From positions 186,001 to 250,000 of the forward strand of contig JACRDP010000029.1 of assembly GCA_016212855.1 (NCBI GenBank): a DNA stretch of 64,000 bases, in the 5' to 3' direction. Numbering within the stretch: the stretch's first letter is position 1; every line of letters begins with the position of its first letter. Below, in pieces: positions 30,201 through 40,700 of the stretch. This DNA is from Elusimicrobiota bacterium. Its GTDB lineage: Bacteria > Elusimicrobiota > Elusimicrobia > UBA1565 > UBA9628. The notes beneath the pieces are model-generated. The model did not search any database. It was not told the DNA's origin and saw only the letters and a list, made by a program, of their open reading frames with translations. The position numbers were made by a program, and so were the translations under genes.

Positions 30201-33200
30201 AGACGGCGGCCCTTCACCTTCAGTTCCTCCAGGGCCAGGACTCCGCTCAGCGCTCGGTTCAGGCGCTCGTCGAGCAGCAACAGGCGTTGTACGCGCGCAT
30301 GTCGGGGGGAACGTATCAACCCGCGCCGGCTCCTGTCCCGGTTTATGTCCCGCAAAGCATAGAACCCGCCAAAGTGGCAGGTAAAATCGCGGCGGCTGTT
30401 CCCGTCGCCGCCGCCCCGAAATCGGATGTTCTGCCGGTTCTGATCGCCGTCGTCTCCGAGAAAACCGGCTATCCCGCCGAGACGATCGACGCGAACATGG
30501 ATTTGGAGGCCGACCTCGGCATCGATTCGATCAAGCGCGTCGAGATTCTCTCGGCCGTGTCCGAGAAGCTTCCCGGCGCCCCGAAGGTGAAGCCCGAGCA
30601 TCTCGGCACGCTGAGAAATCTCAACCAGATCGCCGCGTACCTGTCTGAGGGGATGTCGTCCGCCCCGGTCGCCGCGCCGATCGCGGCGAAGCCCGCCGCC
30701 GTCGCGGCCGCGCCTTCCACGGACGCGCTTGCGGTGCTCGTCGCCGTCGTCGCCGACAAAACCGGCTACCCCGCCGAGACGATCAACCCCGACATGGACC
30801 TCGAGGCCGACCTCGGCATCGACTCGATCAAACGCGTCGAGATCCTGTCCGCCGTCGCCGAAAAGCTTCCCGGCGCTCCTAAAGTGAAGCCCGAGCATCT
30901 TGGCACGTTGAGAAATCTCAACCAGATCGCCGCGTATCTGTCCGCAGGCATGCCCGCCGCCGCGTCCGCTCCGGCTCCCGTCGCAGTCGTCGCACCCTCG
31001 TCCGATGTCCTGCCCGTTCTTCTTGCCGTTGTCGCCGACAAAACCGGCTACCCCGCCGAGACGATCAACCCGGACATGGACCTCGAGGCCGACCTCGGCA
31101 TCGACTCGATCAAACGCGTCGAGATCCTGTCCGCCGTCGCCGAAAAGCTCCCGGGCGCTCCGCGCGTGAAGCCCGAGCACCTCGGCACGCTGCGCAATCT
31201 CAATCAGATCGCCGCGTACCTGTCGGCCGACGCCGTGTCCGCGGTTCCTGTCGCCGCTCCGGCCGCGGCCGAGAAGCGATCCGACGAACCGTGCATCGTG
31301 CAGCGCTTCGTGCCCGAGCTCGCGCCCGTCGGGCCGCGCGACGCTTTCCCGCTCGATAAGTCCCTGGTCGTCGCCGTCACGAAGGACAGCGGCCTCGACG
31401 CGACCGTGATCCGCGAGCTTCAGACCAAGGGCTTTACGACCGAGCTCGTTAACTTCGACGCGGCTTCACTGCCCGCGAACCTCGGCGCTCTGGTCGTGAT
31501 CGCGCCCGCCCGCCCCGCCGCGAAGGGCTGCCCTTGGACCGCCGAGTCCGAGGCCTGGCTCAAGAAGGCGTTCCTCCTGACCCAGGCCGCCGGCAAGTCC
31601 TTTGATGACCGCGGAACCCGCGGCCTGATCGTGTCGGTAACGCGACTGGACGGCGCCCTCGGCCTCGAGGGGGGCAAGGACCAGGATCCCGCGTTCGGCG
31701 GCATCGCCGGGCTGATGAAGACGGCCGCGCGCGAGTGGAAGTCGGCGTGCCGCGCGGTCGACGTGGACCCGGCGCTGTCGCTCGACGCCGCCGCGAAGCT
31801 TCTCGTCAAGGAGCTCGGCTACGAAGGCCCCGTCGAAGCGGGCCTGAAGGACTCCGGCGTGACCACGATCGCGCTCGTCGAGCGCGCCGTCGCCTCCTCG
31901 GGACGCGAGCCGCTGCAGGCCGGCGACGCCGTGATCGTCACCGGCGGCGCGCGCGGCGTCACCGCCGAATGCGCGCTGGCGCTGGCCTCGGCCTTCAAGC
32001 CGCGACTCGTGCTCGTCGGCCGTTCGCCGCTTCCCGGCGACGAGCCCGCGCAGTACGCCTCAATCAAGACCGAAGCCGAGCTTCGCGGCGCGATCGCGAG
32101 GGCCGGCGGCCTCTCGCCGAAGGAGATCGGCGCGAAGGCGAAGGAACTCTTGGCTTCGCGCGAGATTCGCGAAACCTTGGCGCGCCTGAAGGCCGCCGGG
32201 GCCGAGGCTCGTTATCGCGCGGCCGACGCGCGCGACGCGAAGGCCGTCCAGGCGCTCGTCGCTGAGACGATCCAGGACTTCGGCCCGATCCGCGGGATCG
32301 TGCACGGCGCCGGCGTTCTCGCCGACAAAGCCATCTTGGAGAAGACCCCGGCGATGCTCGACGCCGTGCTCGACACGAAGCTGACGGGGCTTCGCAACCT
32401 GCTCGACGCCGTGAAGCCGTCCGAGCTTCGGATGCTCGCCTTGTTCTCGTCATCGACGGCCCGCTACGGCCGCACCGGCCAGTCGGACTACGCCGTCGCC
32501 AACGAAACGCTCAACAAGGCGGCGCAGGTTCTCGCCGCGCGTCTGCCGCAATGCCGAGTCGCGTCCTTGGGCTGGGGCCCGTGGGACGGCGGCATGGTCG
32601 ACGCGAACCTGAAGAAGTTGTTCGCGTCGGAGGGAGTCGGCGTGATCGGGCTGAAGGACGGCGGCGAGCACCTCGTCGCCGAGCTGCGCGGCTCCGGCCC
32701 GGCTGAAACCGTCGTGCTCGCGGCCCTGCCCGGCGCGAAGGCGGCCTTGCCCGTCAGCTTCGAGCGCGACGTGACGCTCGAGGCCTACCCGTTCCTGTCC
32801 TCGCACGTGCTCAACGGCCGCGCGGTGATGCCGTTGGCGCTGTCTGCCGAGTGGCTGGCGCACGCGGCCCTGCACGCCAATCCCGGCCTCGCCTTCGTCG
32901 GCTTCGACGAGCTGCGCGTGGCCAAGGGCCTCATCGTGCGTCCCGGCGAGACGACGGCGGTAAAAGCGCTGGCGGGCGCGGCGGAGAAACGCGACGGCAT
33001 GTTCGTCGTGAGCGCCGAGCTGCGCGGCGCCCGTAACGCGCTGCACGTCAGCGCCAAGGTTCTGCTCGCGGCGAAGCGCCCCGCGGCGCCGTCCGCGTCG
33101 CTCAAGGTGAGCGGCCCGGCGTATCCGCGCTCGATGGCCAAGGCTTACGGCGAGGTTCTCTTTCATGGGGCCGACATGCAGTTCCTCCTGTCAGCGCCGC

Positions 33201-33592
33201 ATTGCGGCCCTGAGGGCATCGTCGTCGAGTCCAAGACCGCGCTGCCGCCCGCCTCATGGGCGCGCCAGCCGATCCGCGACCGCTGGCTCACCGATCCCGC
33301 GGCGCTCGACGCCGCCTTCCAGGCCATGATCCTCTGGACGGACGCCCAAATGGGCGCCCCGTCTCTTCCGAGCTTCGCCACCAAATACCGCCAGTACGCG
33401 GAGCGCTTCCCGGAGCGCGGCGTGCGCGTGACGGCGAAGGCGATCGTGCGCGCCGACGGCCTGGCCGGCGCCGACATCGAATTTACGGATGAGCGCGGCG
33501 CGCTAGTGGCCAAAATCGAAGGCTTCGAATGCGCGGCCGACAAGTCGCTGTCCGGGGCCTTTCGCCGCAACGCCGTCGAATCCGCCGTCTAA
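27242..33592 (+). CDS. pfaA: PfaA-type PUFA synthase (KS-AT-ACPx3-KR-DH)
   Basis: A 2116-aa iterative type I synthase. Order: ketosynthase, residues 1-460 (VDAACGSS with Cys213; EAHGTGTAVGD; KSMVGHTKAAAG); acyltransferase about 560-870 (FPGQGAQ, GHSYGE with Ser661); Ala-rich linker; three ACPs with LGIDSIKR (Ser1096, 1195, 1289); ketoreductase about 1555-1800 (VTGGARGVTAE, SSSTARYGRTGQSDYAVAN); C-terminal dehydratase-type hot-dog near 1855 (HVLNGRAVMP, matching HxxxGxxxxP). The added DH matches the myxobacterial Pfa2 plan rather than Shewanella PfaA. The carriers need a phosphopantetheinyl transferase, which is not in the window. All residues expected for activity appear present. Confidence 0.94.
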   Translation: MPKNEKAPEFIPLAVVGLGGVFPKAKTLRQYWANIKNKVDAIQDVPASHWSKDDYFDADPKKQDKVYSYKGGFLDTYDFDPSEFGLSPNTLEATDPAQLFALIAAKMALADAGYNVDQDTWDRTRVSCILGVTGALEIVIPLGARLSLPAWRKAILAAGVEPSRAEDALARMSDEFVPWQEASFPGLLGNVIAGRVANRFNLGGTNCVVDAACGSSLSAMHMAALELQAGRAKMVVTGGVDTFNDIFMYTCFTKTPALSKSGHAKPFDASADGTTLGEGVGMIVLKRLDDAVKDGDQVHAILRGLGTSSDGRGKSIYAPSAGGQTRAIEEAYRLSGLSPDSVELVEAHGTGTAVGDGIEVEAISGVYKKTGREGAWVALGSVKSMVGHTKAAAGSAAFIKAAMALRHKVLPPTIKVTEPLPILAKGETPFYLSLEKRPWMASKEHPRRAACSALGFGGTNFHAILEEGSSAKTETDWDAEHEIYAVSGDCASKLSPLSAAKNWDEVRAACQASRVSFDASADARLVIALEKSGDWKALAEKAKTLKTSPAEGIFYGAGKPGKLGVLFPGQGAQYVGMSRDLACAFPEAFDALNEADASFEGGKLSALMFPKPAWNAEQKDAQEKNLRDTSVAQPALGSAALSAWRVLSRFGLKADAAAGHSYGELVALHVAGRYDAKTLHDLSGLRGKLMKGDGSDKGSMLAVVASFADVEKAVQEEKLDLVIANRNAPTQNVLSGATAEIEKADKVLTARGLKCVRLPVAAAFHSPLVAPALKPFGAALEKVAFSKPSLPVYANTTGEIYPESAQDARALLGNQLGKPVEFVKSIEAMRRDGVTTFVECGAGNRLTGLVGQISKDANALAIDASNGKKNGIGDLAKLLSQLSALGYALDLSGWQGGEKGLSDCRPTPKMSVKLTGATYRSTPKKNFPAPAPYVAAPLEQTDALRQTDGLRLSPGRVEAMRADGNLLGQALSAAQASIDALTKLQEQTAALHLQFLQGQDSAQRSVQALVEQQQALYARMSGGTYQPAPAPVPVYVPQSIEPAKVAGKIAAAVPVAAAPKSDVLPVLIAVVSEKTGYPAETIDANMDLEADLGIDSIKRVEILSAVSEKLPGAPKVKPEHLGTLRNLNQIAAYLSEGMSSAPVAAPIAAKPAAVAAAPSTDALAVLVAVVADKTGYPAETINPDMDLEADLGIDSIKRVEILSAVAEKLPGAPKVKPEHLGTLRNLNQIAAYLSAGMPAAASAPAPVAVVAPSSDVLPVLLAVVADKTGYPAETINPDMDLEADLGIDSIKRVEILSAVAEKLPGAPRVKPEHLGTLRNLNQIAAYLSADAVSAVPVAAPAAAEKRSDEPCIVQRFVPELAPVGPRDAFPLDKSLVVAVTKDSGLDATVIRELQTKGFTTELVNFDAASLPANLGALVVIAPARPAAKGCPWTAESEAWLKKAFLLTQAAGKSFDDRGTRGLIVSVTRLDGALGLEGGKDQDPAFGGIAGLMKTAAREWKSACRAVDVDPALSLDAAAKLLVKELGYEGPVEAGLKDSGVTTIALVERAVASSGREPLQAGDAVIVTGGARGVTAECALALASAFKPRLVLVGRSPLPGDEPAQYASIKTEAELRGAIARAGGLSPKEIGAKAKELLASREIRETLARLKAAGAEARYRAADARDAKAVQALVAETIQDFGPIRGIVHGAGVLADKAILEKTPAMLDAVLDTKLTGLRNLLDAVKPSELRMLALFSSSTARYGRTGQSDYAVANETLNKAAQVLAARLPQCRVASLGWGPWDGGMVDANLKKLFASEGVGVIGLKDGGEHLVAELRGSGPAETVVLAALPGAKAALPVSFERDVTLEAYPFLSSHVLNGRAVMPLALSAEWLAHAALHANPGLAFVGFDELRVAKGLIVRPGETTAVKALAGAAEKRDGMFVVSAELRGARNALHVSAKVLLAAKRPAAPSASLKVSGPAYPRSMAKAYGEVLFHGADMQFLLSAPHCGPEGIVVESKTALPPASWARQPIRDRWLTDPAALDAAFQAMILWTDAQMGAPSLPSFATKYRQYAERFPERGVRVTAKAIVRADGLAGADIEFTDERGALVAKIEGFECAADKSLSGAFRRNAVESAV
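30086..30118. repeat. Palindrome inside the pfaA AT-ACP linker
   Basis: A perfect 16-nt palindrome CTCTCCCCGGGGAGAG (30095-30110) with outer GGCCT/AGGCC arms. It is read in frame as part of a low-complexity linker (TDGLRLSPGRVEAM). A direct repeat ACAAACGGATG sits just before it (30058-30068 and 30076-30086). Confidence 0.75.
30418..31226 (+). repeat. Tandem repeat encoding three ACP domains
   Basis: Three copies of about 225 nt separated by Ala/Pro linkers, with a period of 297 then 282 nt measured between phosphopantetheine serines. Copies 2 and 3 are nearly identical at the DNA level across the core (for example GACCTCGGCATCGACTCGAT), while copy 1 differs at many third positions. Confidence 0.92.
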
Positions 33593-33602
33593 CGGAGAAC
33601 GC

Positions 33603-33758
33603 ATGAAGAACCTGATCCTCGCCGCGCTCGCCCTCGCCGCCTTGTCAGCCGCCGCCTGCTTCGAGCGTAAGACCGAGACGCGCCCCAACTACGACGGCTC
33701 GCGCTCTTCGTCGGAGCGGTCCCACGATTCGCTCGACAAAGAGGCCGGCAGCTACTAA
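33603..33758 (+). CDS. Small lipoprotein, 51 aa
   Basis: Too short for the ORF track. ATG 33603 follows GGAGA by 5 nt and the pfaA stop by 10 nt; TAA at 33756-33758 abuts the next ATG. The product MKNLILAALALAALSAAACF has a typical lipoprotein signal peptide ending in AAAC, and the mature part is a short, Ser/charge-rich peptide (TRPNYDGSRSSSERSHDS). This gives a surface-exposed or periplasmic lipid-anchored peptide of unknown role inside the lipid operon. Confidence 0.75.
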   Translation: MKNLILAALALAALSAAACFERKTETRPNYDGSRSSSERSHDSLDKEAGSY

Positions 33759-34775
33759 ATGAGGCGCGCTCTCCCGCTCGCCGTTCTCGCGCTCGCGCTC
33801 TCCGCCTGCACCGGCGGCAAGACCACGGTCAAGGCCGACTCCGGCCCTCAGTATGAGGCTGTCAAAGAGCGCGCCGCCAAAGCGCACGGCGACGCGGCGC
33901 CCGTTTCCGGCGGCACCGTCGTCAAGACCGAAAAGGGGACGAGCGTCGAGGAGACGCCGCGCAACGAGGTCCAGGAGCGCAAGGGACGCGTTCTCGGGGT
34001 CGATCCCGAGGGCTGCACCTGGCTCGAGGGCTCGGCCACGGTCTCCGTCGGCCCGCAGGACACGCGCCATCAGACGCGCGCCGCCGCGATGGAGCAGGCG
34101 CGCGCCGCCGCGGTGCAGGATTTCCTCGGCGTCGAAGTAAAGTCGCGGTTCATGGATTTCCAGCAGGAAGGCCTGCGCAAGGAGTCGCGCCTCACCGAGG
34201 GCATTTTACAGACGACGCGCAACGGGCGCATCGTCAAGGAGCAGGTTCTCGACGAAGGCTATCGCGACGCCCCGGACTGCCCGGGCTGCCTGTACCGCAT
34301 GAAGCTCAAGGCCTGCACCGTGCCGCGCGGCTCGGACAGCGACAAAGATTTCGCGGTCGAGCTGCTGGTGTCCAACCAACGCTACTTTCACGGCGACGAG
34401 GCCAAACTCACGGTGACCGCCACGCGCGACTGCTGGATCTACCTCTACAACATCTACGACCTCGGCGCGGCGGATCAAACCGCGCTCGTCGTGCCGAATG
34501 AAAATCTGACGGAAAAGCGACTGAAGGCGGGCGAATCCTGGACGTACCCCGACGAGGAGGCCGCCAAACGCGGCGTGCGGCTCGTCGCCGAACTTCCGCA
34601 GGCGGGCGACGAAGTGTCCGCCGAAACGATCCGCGTGGTCGCCGCGAAAGCCGCGCTGTCCAAGACGGTGTACGGCCCCGCCGACGGCGGCTGGCTCGGC
34701 GTCCTGCGCCGTCTCAACCGCGCGAAGGTCGAGTGGACCGACGACACCGAGGCGTACACCATCTACAAAAAATGA
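33759..34775 (+). CDS. DUF4384-type lipoprotein
   Basis: A 338-aa lipoprotein; signal MRRALPLAVLALALSACTGG with lipobox LSAC. The middle (ATVSVGPQDTRHQTRAAAMEQARAAAVQDFLG) looks like the LPP20/FlgO-type fold. The C-terminal part (FAVELLVSNQRYFHGDEAKLTVTATRDCWIYLYNIYD, then ALVVPNENL) follows the DUF4384 pattern, seen in secreted or kinase-linked proteins with no known enzymatic role. It starts on the base after the small lipoprotein's stop and overlaps pfaC by four bases, so it is translated with the synthase. A role in envelope sensing or lipid export is speculation. Confidence 0.78.
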   Translation: MRRALPLAVLALALSACTGGKTTVKADSGPQYEAVKERAAKAHGDAAPVSGGTVVKTEKGTSVEETPRNEVQERKGRVLGVDPEGCTWLEGSATVSVGPQDTRHQTRAAAMEQARAAAVQDFLGVEVKSRFMDFQQEGLRKESRLTEGILQTTRNGRIVKEQVLDEGYRDAPDCPGCLYRMKLKACTVPRGSDSDKDFAVELLVSNQRYFHGDEAKLTVTATRDCWIYLYNIYDLGAADQTALVVPNENLTEKRLKAGESWTYPDEEAAKRGVRLVAELPQAGDEVSAETIRVVAAKAALSKTVYGPADGGWLGVLRRLNRAKVEWTDDTEAYTIYKK

Positions 34776-37700
34776 GCTCGAAGCCCGAGGCGATCGCGGT
34801 CGTCGGCGCGGGGGGAATCTTCCCCGACGCGCCCACGTCCGCGGCCTTCTGGGAAAATCTCTCGACCGGCCGCTGTTCATCCCGGGAAATACCTCATGGA
34901 CGCTGGGCGCTGGATCCGGCGTCGGTTTTCGACCCGGCGAAAGGCGCGCCGGACTCGGTGTACTCCCAAAAGGCCTGCTTCATCTCCGACTTCCGCTTTG
35001 ATCCGTCCGGCCTCGCGCTCGACGCCGCGTGGGCCGAGTCCCTCGATCCGGCCTTCCACCTGGCGCTGCACGCCGGTCGCGCCGCGCTCGCCGAGGCGAA
35101 GCTCTCCGCGGGCGACCGCGCGCGCACCGGCGTCATCCTGGGCCAGCTCGTGCTGCCCACCGACGCCGCGGCCGCGTGGTCGCGCGAGCTGCTGCTGCCG
35201 GCGTTCGAGCGCGACGCGCTCGGCCTGACGCCGCGCCGCCCCTCGTCGCGCGTGAACCCCGCCAACCGCTTCGTCGCCGGCCTGCCCGGCGGCGTGCTGA
35301 CCAAGGCCTTCGGCCTCGGCGGCGGCTCCTTTACCCTCGACGCCGCCTGCGCCTCCTCGCTCTACGCGTTAAAATTCGCCATGGAAGAGCTCCGTGCCGG
35401 AAGGGCGGACGCCATGTTGGCCGGCGGCATGGCCCGTCCTCAAAGCCTTTATACGCAGATGGGCTTCGCTCAATTGAGGGCGCTTTCTCCTTCAGGAGTT
35501 CCCTCGCCGTTCGACGCGTCGGCCGATGGCTTGGTCGTCGGCGAAGGCGCCGGACTCTTCGTGCTCAAGCGCTTGTCCGACGCTCAGCGAAACGGCGACC
35601 GCATCCGCGCCGTCCTGCTCGGCGGGGGCCTCTCGAACGACGTGGGCGGATCTTTGCTCGCGCCGAACACCGTCGGCCAACTGCGCGCCATGCGCGCGGC
35701 TTACCAGGAGACGGGACTGTCGCCGTCCCAGATCGACTTCGTGGAATGCCACGCGACGGGCACGCCCACGGGCGATCCGATCGAGATCGCCAGCCTCAAG
35801 GCCCTGTGGGGCGAGCGCGGTTGGACGCCGGGCCAGTGCGGCCTGGGCTCGGTCAAGTCCAACATCGGCCACCTGCTCACCGCCGCGGGCTCGGCCGGGC
35901 TGATGAAGATGCTGCTCAGCTTCGAGAAGGAGACCTTCGCGCCCAACGCGAACTTCAAGACGCCGAATCCGAACGCCGGCCTGAACGGAAGCCCGTTCCG
36001 CGTACAGACCGAGGCCGCGCCCTGGGCCCGCCGCGACGCCAAGACGCCGCGACGCGCGGCTCTCTCCGCCTTCGGCTTCGGCGGCATCAACGCCCATCTC
36101 ATCGTCGAAGAAGCGCCCGAGCGCCGCCGCTCGCCCAAGTCCGTCCCGGCGCCGCGCCGCGCGCCCGAGAACCTGATCCCCGTCGCCGTCGTGGGCATGG
36201 ACGCGCGCTTCGGCTCGCTCACGGGCCTGCGCGCGTATCAGGAGGCCGTGCTGAGCGGCGCTTCCCTCGACAGCGGCTACGCCGAGGACCGGTGGTGGGG
36301 CGCCGACGCGCCCGCGGGCTACAAGGGCCGCTTCCTGCGCGAGGCCGGCTCCGACGCCTCCGCCTTCCGCATCCCTCCGAAGGAAATGGAAGAAATGCTG
36401 CCGCAACAGCTGCTCGCCTTGCAGAGCGCGTCGGCCGCGCTGTCAGACGCGTGCATTTCTGAGGAAGGCCGCGACCGCGTTGGCGTCTTCCTCGGCGTGG
36501 CCTTCGACCTCGCCATCACGCAGTACGACCTGCGCTGGTCGCTCGAGACGAAAGCCGACGAGTGGGCCAAGGCCGGGGGCTGGCGGCTCAACTCCGTCGA
36601 GCGCGCCCAATATCTCAAGTCCCTGCGCGACGCCTCCGGCCCCGCGCTCACCGCCAACCGCGTCATGGGCGGCCTGGCCTCGGTCGCCGCCAGCCGCGTC
36701 GCGCGCGAGTTCCGTTTGGGCGGGCCGAGCTTCACCGTCTCCGCCGAAGAGAACTCCGGACTCAAAGCCGTCGAGGCGGCGGTTCGTTCCCTTCAACGCG
36801 GCGAGACCGACGCGGCCTTGGCCTGCGCGGCCGACGTCTGCGGCGACGCGCGCGCCTTGGCCGGCGCCCACGCGCTCAAGCCCTTCACCGCCGACGGCTC
36901 GCCCCGTCCCTTCGAGTCCACGGCCGACGGCTCGACCCCCGGCGAAGGCGCCGCCGCCGTCGTGCTCAAGCGACTCGACGACGCCCTGCGCGACGGCGAC
37001 CGCGTCTACTGCGTGATCAAGGGCGTGGGCTCGGCCTCCGGCGGCGGAGCCGATGCGATCGTCCCGACGACGGAGGCGGTTCTGGAATCCATGCGCCGCG
37101 CCTACGAGGACGGCCGCGTGGACCCGAGCACGGTCGGTCTGATCGAGTGCCACGGCTCGGGCGAACCGCGCGAGGATCGCAGCGAAGCCGCCGCCATGGT
37201 CGAGTTCTTCGGCACCGCCGAGTCGCCTCTGCGCGTGGCGCTCTCCACTTCCAAGACCGTCGTCGGCCACGCCGGCGCCGCCGCGGGCCTCGCGGGCTTC
37301 GTCAAGGCCGCGCTCGCGCTGTACCAGGAAATCCTGCCCGCCGGTCCATCGCTGGCCAATCCCGTCGCGCCGCTTTCCGGCGCGCGCAAGCGCTTCCATT
37401 CGCCGCGCCGCGCCTCCTACTGGCTGCGCAACCGCGCCGAAGGCCCGCGCCGCGCGGGCGTGACCTCTCTGGGCGTCGACGGCGGCGCCGTGCACGCCGT
37501 CCTCGAACAGCTCGAGCGCGAGACCTTCGACGATCGCATCGTCGACGAGCGCCGCCAGCCTCTCGGCGCCCGTTCCGAGGCCTTGTTCGCCGTGGAAGCC
37601 GGCAGTTCGAATGAGCTTCTAGTAGGGCTCGCCGCGCTCACGGATTGGACCGCCGCGCAGGACCCCAACGACGGCATCGAAACCTTGGCCCGGCGCTGGT

Positions 37701-40700
37701 GGATCAAGCGCGGCGCCGCGCCCGACGCCGGGTGCGCGTGCGTGCTCGTCGCGCGCGATTGGAAGGAACTCCTGTCTTTGGCCCGCTCCTCCGCCGACTC
37801 GGTGCGCGAAAATCCCGAGCGCCCGCTCGCCTCCGACCGCGCCTACCTCACCACTCGCAAGCCGCTCGCGGGGGACCTGGCCTTCGTTTTCCCCGGCTCC
37901 GGCAACCAATACCTCGGCATGACCGTGGACCTCGGCGCGCAATGGCCCGAGGTCCTGCGGCGGCAGGACCATGAAAACGGCTACCTGCGCGATCAGCTCA
38001 CCCCCGAGCGCATCTCTCCGTGGCGCCTCGCCTTCGAACCCGGCTGGGAACTCAAGGCCGAGAACGAGCTGAACGCCGACTACCACGCCCTCATCTTCGC
38101 CTCGGTCTCCCACGGCACGGCGACCTCGGATCTTCTGCGCTCCTTCGGCGTCGAGCCCGCCGCGGTCGTGGGTTATTCGCTCGGTGAGACGGCCGGCTTG
38201 TTCGCCACGCGCGCTTGGACCTCGCGCGACGAAATGCTCCGCCGCATGAAGCAGTCCTCCTTGTTCACCTCCGAGCTCGCCGGGCCCTGCGACGCGGCCC
38301 GCCAGTTCTGGCGCCTGCCCGCCGACGAAAAGGTCGACTGGGTGCTCGGCGTCGTGGATCGTCCGGCCGACGCGGTCAATCGCGCGTTGAAAGCGGCCGA
38401 CCGCGCGGCGCTCTTGATCGTCAACGCGCCGGTCGAATGCGTCGTGGGCGGCTACCGCTCCGCGGTCGAGAAGCTCGTCGAGGGTTTGGGCTGCGTGTTC
38501 CTGCCGCTCCAGGGCGTCTCGACCGTGCACTTTCCCGCGGCCAAGCTCGTCGAGAAGCAGTACCGGGATTTGCATCTCTTCCCGACCCGCGCCCCGAAGG
38601 GCATCCGCTACTACTCCGGCGCCTTCGGCAAAGCCTACGAAGTCACGCGCGAGTCCGCCGCCGACTCGATCACCACCCAGGCGATTCGCGCCGTCAACTT
38701 CGCCGCGCTCGTGAAGACCGCGTACGAGGACGGCGTGCGCACCTTCGTCGAGCTCGGCCCGCAGGCCTCCTGCACGCGCATGATCGGCAAGATCCTCGGC
38801 CCGCTGACGCACAACGCGCGAGCCATCGATAGCCGCGGCGCCGACGCCGTCAGTAGCGTGCTCAAGCTCCTCGCCTATCTCATCGCCGAGCGTGTGCCCG
38901 TCGATCTCAAGCCTCTCTACGGCGCGCGCACGTTCTGCGCCGGCCACCAGCCCACTTTGCCCGCGTCCGCGCAGTTCGTCCGCCTCCCGCTCGGCGGCCG
39001 CCCGTCGAAAGTCTCCTGGACCCCGTCGCGTAACGAGCCGCCGCCTCCGCAGGCGCCTTCGGCGCCCGCCTTCATACCGGCGCCGAGCGTCCGGATTCCT
39101 GAGCCGCGCCTTCCCGGCGCCGAGTTTGTTCCCCGACTATCCTCAAGGATAGTCGCGCCTCCGCCGGTGATGCCCTCCACAGCCGGGACTTTGGCGAATG
39201 CCGCCGCCCTCACCGCCCAGGCTCACCAGATGTATCTCAAGCTCGCCGAAAACTTCGCCTCGCTCCAATCCAAAAATTTGGCCGAACAAATTCGCATCGC
39301 GAGCGGCCAAGCGACCGTTCCGAGTGTTCCGAGTGTCAGGCTTAACAATTTGGTGAATTCGCCGGCGCCGAAGTCCGTCTTCATGGACCGCAAGGCGTGT
39401 CTGGAGTTCGCCTCCGGAAAGATCGGCGCGGTCCTAGGGGAAGCGTTCGCGCATGTGGACGCCTACCCGACGCGCGTGCGCCTGCCGGAAGAGCCGCTGA
39501 TGCTGTGCGACCGCGTCGTGAGCGTCACTGGGACGCCCAATTCCATGAAGGCGGGCTCGTGCATTACTGAGCATGACGTTTTAACTAACGGGTGGTACTT
39601 AGACGGAGGACGTATTCCCACCTGTATCGCCGTGGAGGCCGGTCAAGCAGACCTCTTTCTTTCCGGTTATCTCGGCATCGACACCCAGACCAAGGGCAAC
39701 GCGGTTTATCGGCTTCTCGACGCGATCGTCACCTTCCACGATCACCTGCCCAAGCCCGGTCAGGTGATCAAGTACGACATCTCCATCGACGGCTTCGGCC
39801 AGCACGACGACATCTGGCTGTTCTTCTTCCGCTACGACTCCACCGTCGACGGCAAGCCGCTCCTCACCATGCGTAAAGGCTGCGCCGGCTTCTTCACGAA
39901 CGCCGAACTCGCCAAGGGTAAGGGGATCGTCCTCACCGACGCCGAGAAGCAGCCCGTCCCGGGCAAGCTTCCGTCCGATTGGAAGGCGCTCGCGCCGTTC
40001 AACGAGAAGATTTCGCTTACCGAAGCCCAGTTCAAGTCTCTGCGCTCGGGCGATCTCGGTGCGGCCTTCGGCCCCTCCTTCGCGTCCATCCCGTTCGTCC
40101 CCGACACCTTGCCCGGCGGCCGCATGAAGCTCGTCGATCGCATTCTCGAACTCGATCCCAAAGGCGGCCGCTACGGCCTCGGCCGCGCGGTCGGCGAGAT
40201 GGACATTCATCCCGACGACTGGCACCTCGTCTGCCACTTTAAAGACGACAACGTGATGCCGGGCACCTTGATGTACGAGTGCTGCCTACACACGCTTCGC
40301 GTCCAGCTCATGCGCATGGGCTGGGTGGGGGAAAAGGGCCAGATCTGGCACGAGCCCGTCCCCGGCGTCGCTTCCCAGCTCAAGTGCCGCGGCCAGGTGC
40401 TCGCCTCCACGAAGAAAGCGCGCTACGAGCTGCACGTCAAAGAGCTCGGGTATGAAGCCGACGGCACGCCCTTCTGCGTGGCCGACGCCTTCATGTACTC
40501 CGACGACAAGAACATCGTCCAGATCGCCGACATGTCGGTCCGCCTCTCCGGCACGAACCGCGCCGCCATCGAGTCCCTCTGGTCCAAGAAAGAGAAGACC
40601 GTCCTGTACGGCCCGGACAAGATCATGGCCTACTCGAACGGGAACCCGTCCGAGGCTTTCGGCGAACCGTACAAGATCTTCGACAAGGACCGCATCCTGG

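Noticed and set aside
27242-33592. Possible frameshift or merged genes in the long pfaA ORF
   Set aside because: All expected domains occur in order in one frame with catalytic residues intact, so the length is genuine.
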